Part shown: positions 60,157 to 64,000 of the stretch, piece after piece | Numbering within the stretch: position 1 is the first letter of the stretch | How the letters are laid out: every line of letters starts with the position of its first letter | Origin: Bacteroidota bacterium | GTDB taxonomy: Bacteria; Bacteroidota; Bacteroidia; Cytophagales; Cyclobacteriaceae | Reading direction: 5' to 3' | DNA: 64,000 bases | Assembly (NCBI GenBank): GCA_024280115.1 | Contig: JAJRQT010000181.1 | Span: forward strand, 80,081-144,080 | Notes under the pieces: model-generated | Databases searched by the model: none | What the model was told of the DNA's origin: nothing | The model's input: only the letters and a program-made list of their open reading frames with translations | Position numbers and translations under genes: made by a program

Positions 60157-61527
60157 ATGAGCAAAGATTGGTGGAAAGAAACGGCAAAAGGAATACCACA
60201 AATAATTACGGAAACACCTGGCCCGGAGTCAAAAAGAATAAATGAGCGTACTAACAGGTATATGCGCGGAATCTCCTCTCAGGTTAAACTATTTCCGGTT
60301 GCTTTTGAAGAGGGTTCTGGTATAACACTGACGGATGTAGATGGCAACAGATATCTGGATTTTTCATCGGGAATCTATGTGACTTCACTCGGTCACTGCC
60401 ATCCTAAAATATCTGAAGCTATTGCCAAATGGGCAAATAAATTGATGAATTGTCACGATTTTGCAACGCCGGTAAAAGAAAAATTATTGGAGAAGATGGT
60501 GAAGGTACTCCCGGGAAATTTGAATTCGGTACAATTTTACAGCGATGGCACATCCGCAGTGGAGGCGGGAATACGTGCTGCAAGAGCGATTGGGAATCAT
60601 CATGAATTTATCTCCTGTTTCCGGGATTTTCACGGTAAAAGTATGGCTGCCGTAAGCTGCGCCCAGATGGTGAGAGGCGATGTCTATAGCTATGGTCCTA
60701 CACGTGCAACAGGTTTTTATATGGTACCTCGACCCGATCCTTATCGCCCTTTATTTAAAAAAGAAGATGGAACGATTGACACTGACGCCTATATAAATTT
60801 CTATGAAGATTTCATCCGCGAAAGCACAGTTGGAAATGTGGCGGCATTCGTGTTGGAGCCTGCACAGGGATGGGGAGGATCAATTTTTCCACCGGAAGAT
60901 TTTTTTCCAAAACTGAGAAAGTTCTGTGATGATAAAGGAATTCTACTTTTTGACGATGAAGTATTGGCCGGAATGGGGCGCACAGGTGAATGGTTGTGTA
61001 TGAACCATTGGGACGTTGTACCTGATATCATCACACTTGGAAAATCATTTGGAAATGGCTTTCCCGTTACCGCTATGGTGGTTAAAGAGGAATATGCTGA
61101 AGTTTTGGACAAAATATCCGCTTCATCGAGTTACGGCGGTAATCCTATGGCATGCGCTGCGGCGCTGGCATCTATTGAAGTTATTGAAGAGGAGCAGATT
61201 CTGGAGAATGTACGAAGAGTTGGCGCTCATTTCATGAAAAGGATGGAAAAAATGAAAGCTGATCATCCAATTATAGGTGATGTCAAAGGGAAAGGCTTTT
61301 TACTCGGTATAGAATTGGTAAAGGACAAAGCTACGAAGGAACCGTTTGAGGAGGCGGGGAAGCTGGTCTATCAAAAGGCCTTCCGCAAAGGTTTGGCCTG
61401 GATTCCTGCAGGTCATATTCTTCGTATGTCGCCACCGCTCATCATGGATGAAAAATATGCTGACATGGGACTGGACATCATCGAAGAATCTATCGCTGAA
61501 GTAGAAAAAGAATTTGGCTACAAATAG
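60157..61527 (+). CDS. Class III PLP-dependent aminotransferase
   Basis: 456 residues. PLP-binding Lys296 lies in DIITLGKSFGNGFP, the pyridine-binding Asp267 in LFDDEVLAGMGRTG, and FYSDGTSAVEAGIRAARA binds the cofactor phosphate. These are hallmarks of omega-aminotransferases (4-aminobutyrate, acetylornithine, glutamate-1-semialdehyde types). The donor or acceptor is not identifiable; an amino sugar or amino acid product of the pathway is likely. It follows the paired proteins by 28 bases. Confidence 0.92.
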   Translation: MSKDWWKETAKGIPQIITETPGPESKRINERTNRYMRGISSQVKLFPVAFEEGSGITLTDVDGNRYLDFSSGIYVTSLGHCHPKISEAIAKWANKLMNCHDFATPVKEKLLEKMVKVLPGNLNSVQFYSDGTSAVEAGIRAARAIGNHHEFISCFRDFHGKSMAAVSCAQMVRGDVYSYGPTRATGFYMVPRPDPYRPLFKKEDGTIDTDAYINFYEDFIRESTVGNVAAFVLEPAQGWGGSIFPPEDFFPKLRKFCDDKGILLFDDEVLAGMGRTGEWLCMNHWDVVPDIITLGKSFGNGFPVTAMVVKEEYAEVLDKISASSSYGGNPMACAAALASIEVIEEEQILENVRRVGAHFMKRMEKMKADHPIIGDVKGKGFLLGIELVKDKATKEPFEEAGKLVYQKAFRKGLAWIPAGHILRMSPPLIMDEKYADMGLDIIEESIAEVEKEFGYK

Positions 61528-61562
61528 CATTTCTGGCAGAAGGACCAGGTTAAGCGACGAAA

Positions 61563-62855
61563 ATGCCATTCGTAGAAAATAAACTATTTCTGGTTATAGA
61601 TATTGGCACCAGCTATATCAAAGGCGGATGTGTTAATTCTGAAAATAGCATCATTGCCTGGTGTCAAAGGGAATTTCCAATAATCCAGAATGATTCGTTC
61701 ATAGAAGTTGACTTTGATTTATTCTTAAGTTCGACCAAAGGGTTGTTGAAAGAATGCCTTAATGATCCAGGTGTGAAAGATCCCAAGGTTACGGCATTAC
61801 TAATTACCAGTCAGGCTCAAACTTTTGTCCCTGTGGATGCAGATTTTCAACCATTACAAAATGGCATTGTCTGGTTAGATAGCCGGGCTGGAAAAGAAGC
61901 TGAAATTCTGAAAGAAGAGCTGCCTGAATTTAACAAGACAGCCGGTTTTGTCCATCCATTGGCGGAGCAGTATATATCAAAACTATTGTGGTTAAAAGAG
62001 CATGAACCTACAGTTTTCAAAAAAGCGCATGCATTCCCTTTGATCAACGAATATCTTGCGCAAAAACTAACAGGCAGGTTCTATTCTGAAAGCACAGGTT
62101 TTGGCATGTCAGGGATGTACGATTTCAGAAGCAATATGATAAATAAAGAAGCACTGACTATACTTGGCCTTAATGAACGCCATTTCCCAAAGATTGAAAA
62201 GGCAGCGGGGCTAAGCGATTTGATCTCAAACCATATTCAAGAAGCTTGGGATCTACCCAACCGGTTTCCGGTGTATTTATGTGGAAATGACCAAGGGGCT
62301 TCTGCTTGTGGTGCAGGGGTGAAAAAAATTGGAGATGTAAGTATCAACTTTGGCACGGCTATGGTTTTCTATACAGTTACAGAATTACTGGTCACTGATT
62401 TGTCTGAAAACCAGATTGCAGGGAAACATCCGGTGGGCGATGAATTTTTTCTGTTAAATCTTGAAAATGATTTTGGTATTCAAATTCGCCGGCTAAAAGA
62501 CGAATATTTTAAGAATAGCACCTACGACTTGCTTTTTCAAACCTATCTCGATTATCCTGGTGAGTTTGAAAAAACTCTTCCATCTGGGGATAGTAATTTA
62601 AAATTTGTCGAAACAATGGAATCGCATCAATTTTGTGCTGGGGTTATAAAATATTATCTCAATAGATTCAAAATCCATTATGATCAAATATGCAAAACCA
62701 TCGATGTGAAAAATATATATATTTCCGGAGGAATGACACAATCCAGCATATTTCTTGATATTTTAAATAGTACTTTGAATCGTCCTTTTACTCTAAACAA
62801 TCGAGCCAACGCGGGGATATTTGGGGCTATTGAGATTTACAAAAACAATCATTGA
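61563..62855 (+). CDS. FGGY family carbohydrate kinase
   Basis: 430 residues. Phosphate-1 loop with VIDIGTSYIKGG (Asp13), catalytic Asp243 in CGNDQGASACGAG, and the adenosine loop IYISGGMTQSSIF are the FGGY features of xylulose, fuculose, rhamnulose or gluconate kinases. It is a little shorter than most members (about 480-500). It supports a sugar or keto-acid substrate for the cluster. It starts 35 bases after the aminotransferase. Confidence 0.9.
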   Translation: MPFVENKLFLVIDIGTSYIKGGCVNSENSIIAWCQREFPIIQNDSFIEVDFDLFLSSTKGLLKECLNDPGVKDPKVTALLITSQAQTFVPVDADFQPLQNGIVWLDSRAGKEAEILKEELPEFNKTAGFVHPLAEQYISKLLWLKEHEPTVFKKAHAFPLINEYLAQKLTGRFYSESTGFGMSGMYDFRSNMINKEALTILGLNERHFPKIEKAAGLSDLISNHIQEAWDLPNRFPVYLCGNDQGASACGAGVKKIGDVSINFGTAMVFYTVTELLVTDLSENQIAGKHPVGDEFFLLNLENDFGIQIRRLKDEYFKNSTYDLLFQTYLDYPGEFEKTLPSGDSNLKFVETMESHQFCAGVIKYYLNRFKIHYDQICKTIDVKNIYISGGMTQSSIFLDILNSTLNRPFTLNNRANAGIFGAIEIYKNNH

Positions 62856-62882
62856 AATAATTATAAAACGAGTTCTATTAAT

Positions 62883-64000
62883 ATGACTGAAACATACTTC
62901 ATTAGAATTGGTATCTGTCTTTTTTGCCAAAAACCCAAGCATATATTATTAATCATATTTATAGCAATCGGATTTTTTAGATGTGATTCGAAAAATAGAA
63001 AACCAGACAATGTAACGCTTCCTGATTATAAGGTAGATTTGGAAGTAGTAGTAAAACATTGGGATGGTGAATTCAACTGGACTCAGGCACGAGTTGTCGC
63101 TATCCCCGGCTTGGGTAAGGACGGCCAACCAAGATTGATTATGACCATGCAAAAGTGGTTTGTAGCGCACTCCGATTATTATTCCGGTCTTTATACAATG
63201 GAAAGTAATGATATGGGCATGACCTGGTCCGGTCCAAAAGAACAGCCTGCCCTGGGATGGCGATATGGTGAAGATAGTGTAACTATAGGAATATGTGATT
63301 TTACGCCCGGGTGGCACGAGCAGACAGGCAAGGTATTGGGCCTAGGGCATACCGTTTACTACGTGGAAGGTGGCAAGCTGCTGAAAAATCGGCCACGGTC
63401 AACAGCATATGCAGTATATGATCCTGAAACCAGTCAATGGTCTCCCTGGAATCAGTTAAAAGTTCCGGATGAAAATAAATTCTTCAATTCCGGATCTGGT
63501 TGCGGACAGTGGTTGGTAAAACCTGACGGCGGCTTGCTTGTCCCGGCTTATTTCAAAGCAAAAGGAGACACAACAAATTGTTATTCATCCACCGTCTTTC
63601 ATTGCCGTTTTGATGGAGAGGAACTGACCTATGAGCAACATGGTGAAGAGTTAACCCTTGACGAGCCCCGGGGTGTTTATGAACCATCGCTTACTACATT
63701 CAAAGGTCGTTATTACCTGACATTGAGAAATGACAATAAAGCTTATGTAACCGTGAGCGATGATGCTATGCATTGGCAACCAATTAAGCCATGGATTTTT
63801 GGCAATGGTCAGGAAATTGGCAGCTACAACACTCAGCAGCACTGGCTGACGCACAGCGACGGACTGTTTTTGACCTATACGCGGCGCGGTGCGAACAACG
63901 ACCACATCATGCGGCATCGGGCGCCGCTGTTTATTGCGCAGATCGATCCGCAAAAGCTCGTCGTGCTGCGTGATACCGAGCAAGTACTGGTGCCCGAGCG
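62883..64000 (+). CDS. Second sialidase-like lipoprotein (cut off by window edge)
   Basis: An ATG at 62883 opens 372 codons without a stop to the window edge. The N-terminus has a membrane segment (HILLIIFIAIGFFRC) with a lipobox-like Cys, then a beta-propeller-like body with an Asp-box-type SNDMGMTWSG and GVYEPSLTTFKGRYYLTLRN. It resembles exo-sialidase-type proteins and the earlier cluster member. Two long minus-strand frames here are shadows. From about 63830 the GC content rises sharply while the frame remains open. Confidence 0.8.
   Translation, partial: MTETYFIRIGICLFCQKPKHILLIIFIAIGFFRCDSKNRKPDNVTLPDYKVDLEVVVKHWDGEFNWTQARVVAIPGLGKDGQPRLIMTMQKWFVAHSDYYSGLYTMESNDMGMTWSGPKEQPALGWRYGEDSVTIGICDFTPGWHEQTGKVLGLGHTVYYVEGGKLLKNRPRSTAYAVYDPETSQWSPWNQLKVPDENKFFNSGSGCGQWLVKPDGGLLVPAYFKAKGDTTNCYSSTVFHCRFDGEELTYEQHGEELTLDEPRGVYEPSLTTFKGRYYLTLRNDNKAYVTVSDDAMHWQPIKPWIFGNGQEIGSYNTQQHWLTHSDGLFLTYTRRGANNDHIMRHRAPLFIAQIDPQKLVVLRDTEQVLVPE

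Noticed and set aside
62949..63983. Two minus-strand open frames (62949-63317 and 63651-63983)
   Set aside because: They lie opposite an uninterrupted 372-codon plus-strand frame with signal sequence and Asp-box motif; they are shadow frames without family features.
1..64000. CRISPR arrays, insertion sequences, tRNA or rRNA genes
   Set aside because: No regularly spaced direct repeats, transposase-like frames, tRNA T-arm patterns or rRNA sequence noticed while reading both strands.

Overview
The window comes from a Bacteroidota chromosome, most likely class Cytophagia (Cytophagales). Evidence: an lpxC-fabZ fusion gene, a PorX-type regulator of the type IX secretion system, Na+-translocating NQR genes, a zinc-free form of L36, outer-membrane barrels and CarboxypepD-reg/TonB proteins, AT-rich DNA, few clear Shine-Dalgarno sites, and repeated matches to the Bacteroidota -7 promoter motif TAnnTTTG. 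Genus cannot be assigned by reading alone. The right end of the sequence stops inside a gene.

Layout. 1-10.6 kb: the S10/spc/alpha ribosomal operon from the end of rplV through secY, infA, rpmJ, rpoA and rplQ, closed by a strong terminator. 10.7-13.2 kb: carA-eno, then a terminator. 13.2-22.9 kb: mixed housekeeping genes (DivIC/FtsB-like protein, a small OM barrel, Ldh2-type dehydrogenase, Ppx/GppA, acyl-CoA carboxylase beta subunit, GT9 glycosyltransferase with a PolX/PHP protein, EVE-domain protein, a secreted unknown). 22.9-24.4 kb: pyrR-pyrB. 24.4-27.7 kb: ald-tsaE-porX on the minus strand. 27.7-32.9 kb: HD hydrolase, lpxD, lpxC-fabZ, lpxA and a lone ABC ATPase. 33-37.9 kb: small lipoprotein, hemE, RidA, gltX and hypotheticals.

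38-42.1 kb holds a candidate envelope signalling locus: a secreted von Willebrand A protein encoded divergently from an ECF-like sigma factor and a protein that joins an anti-sigma-like N-terminus, one membrane helix, a CarboxypepD-reg domain and a TonB C-terminal domain. The vWA protein carries a closely similar CarboxypepD-reg domain. 42.1-42.8 kb is a PIN-domain toxin-antitoxin pair with a perfect 12-bp inverted repeat as likely operator. 42.9-47.6 kb is nqrABCDE, with a terminator directly after nqrE and no nqrF. 47.7-53.9 kb has ispH-cmk, a 43-residue lipoprotein with a TTG start, a coiled-coil protein with an ABC-F ATPase, and pckA.

From about 53.9 kb to the right edge the content looks accessory. 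It opens with a decayed hexapeptide acyltransferase pseudogene, then nine same-strand genes: Tat-exported Gfo/Idh oxidoreductase, FCD-type GntR regulator, sialidase-like beta-propeller, HpcH/HpaI aldolase, two small mutually similar proteins resembling ATC hydrolase, class III aminotransferase, FGGY sugar kinase, and a second, cut-off sialidase-like lipoprotein. I read it as a catabolic cluster for an amino-containing sugar or sugar acid; the substrate is unknown to me. This is the best candidate for an undescribed system. The last ~170 bases jump to about 60% GC within an open reading frame, which may be foreign DNA or an assembly artefact. I see no tRNA or rRNA gene, CRISPR array or insertion sequence.
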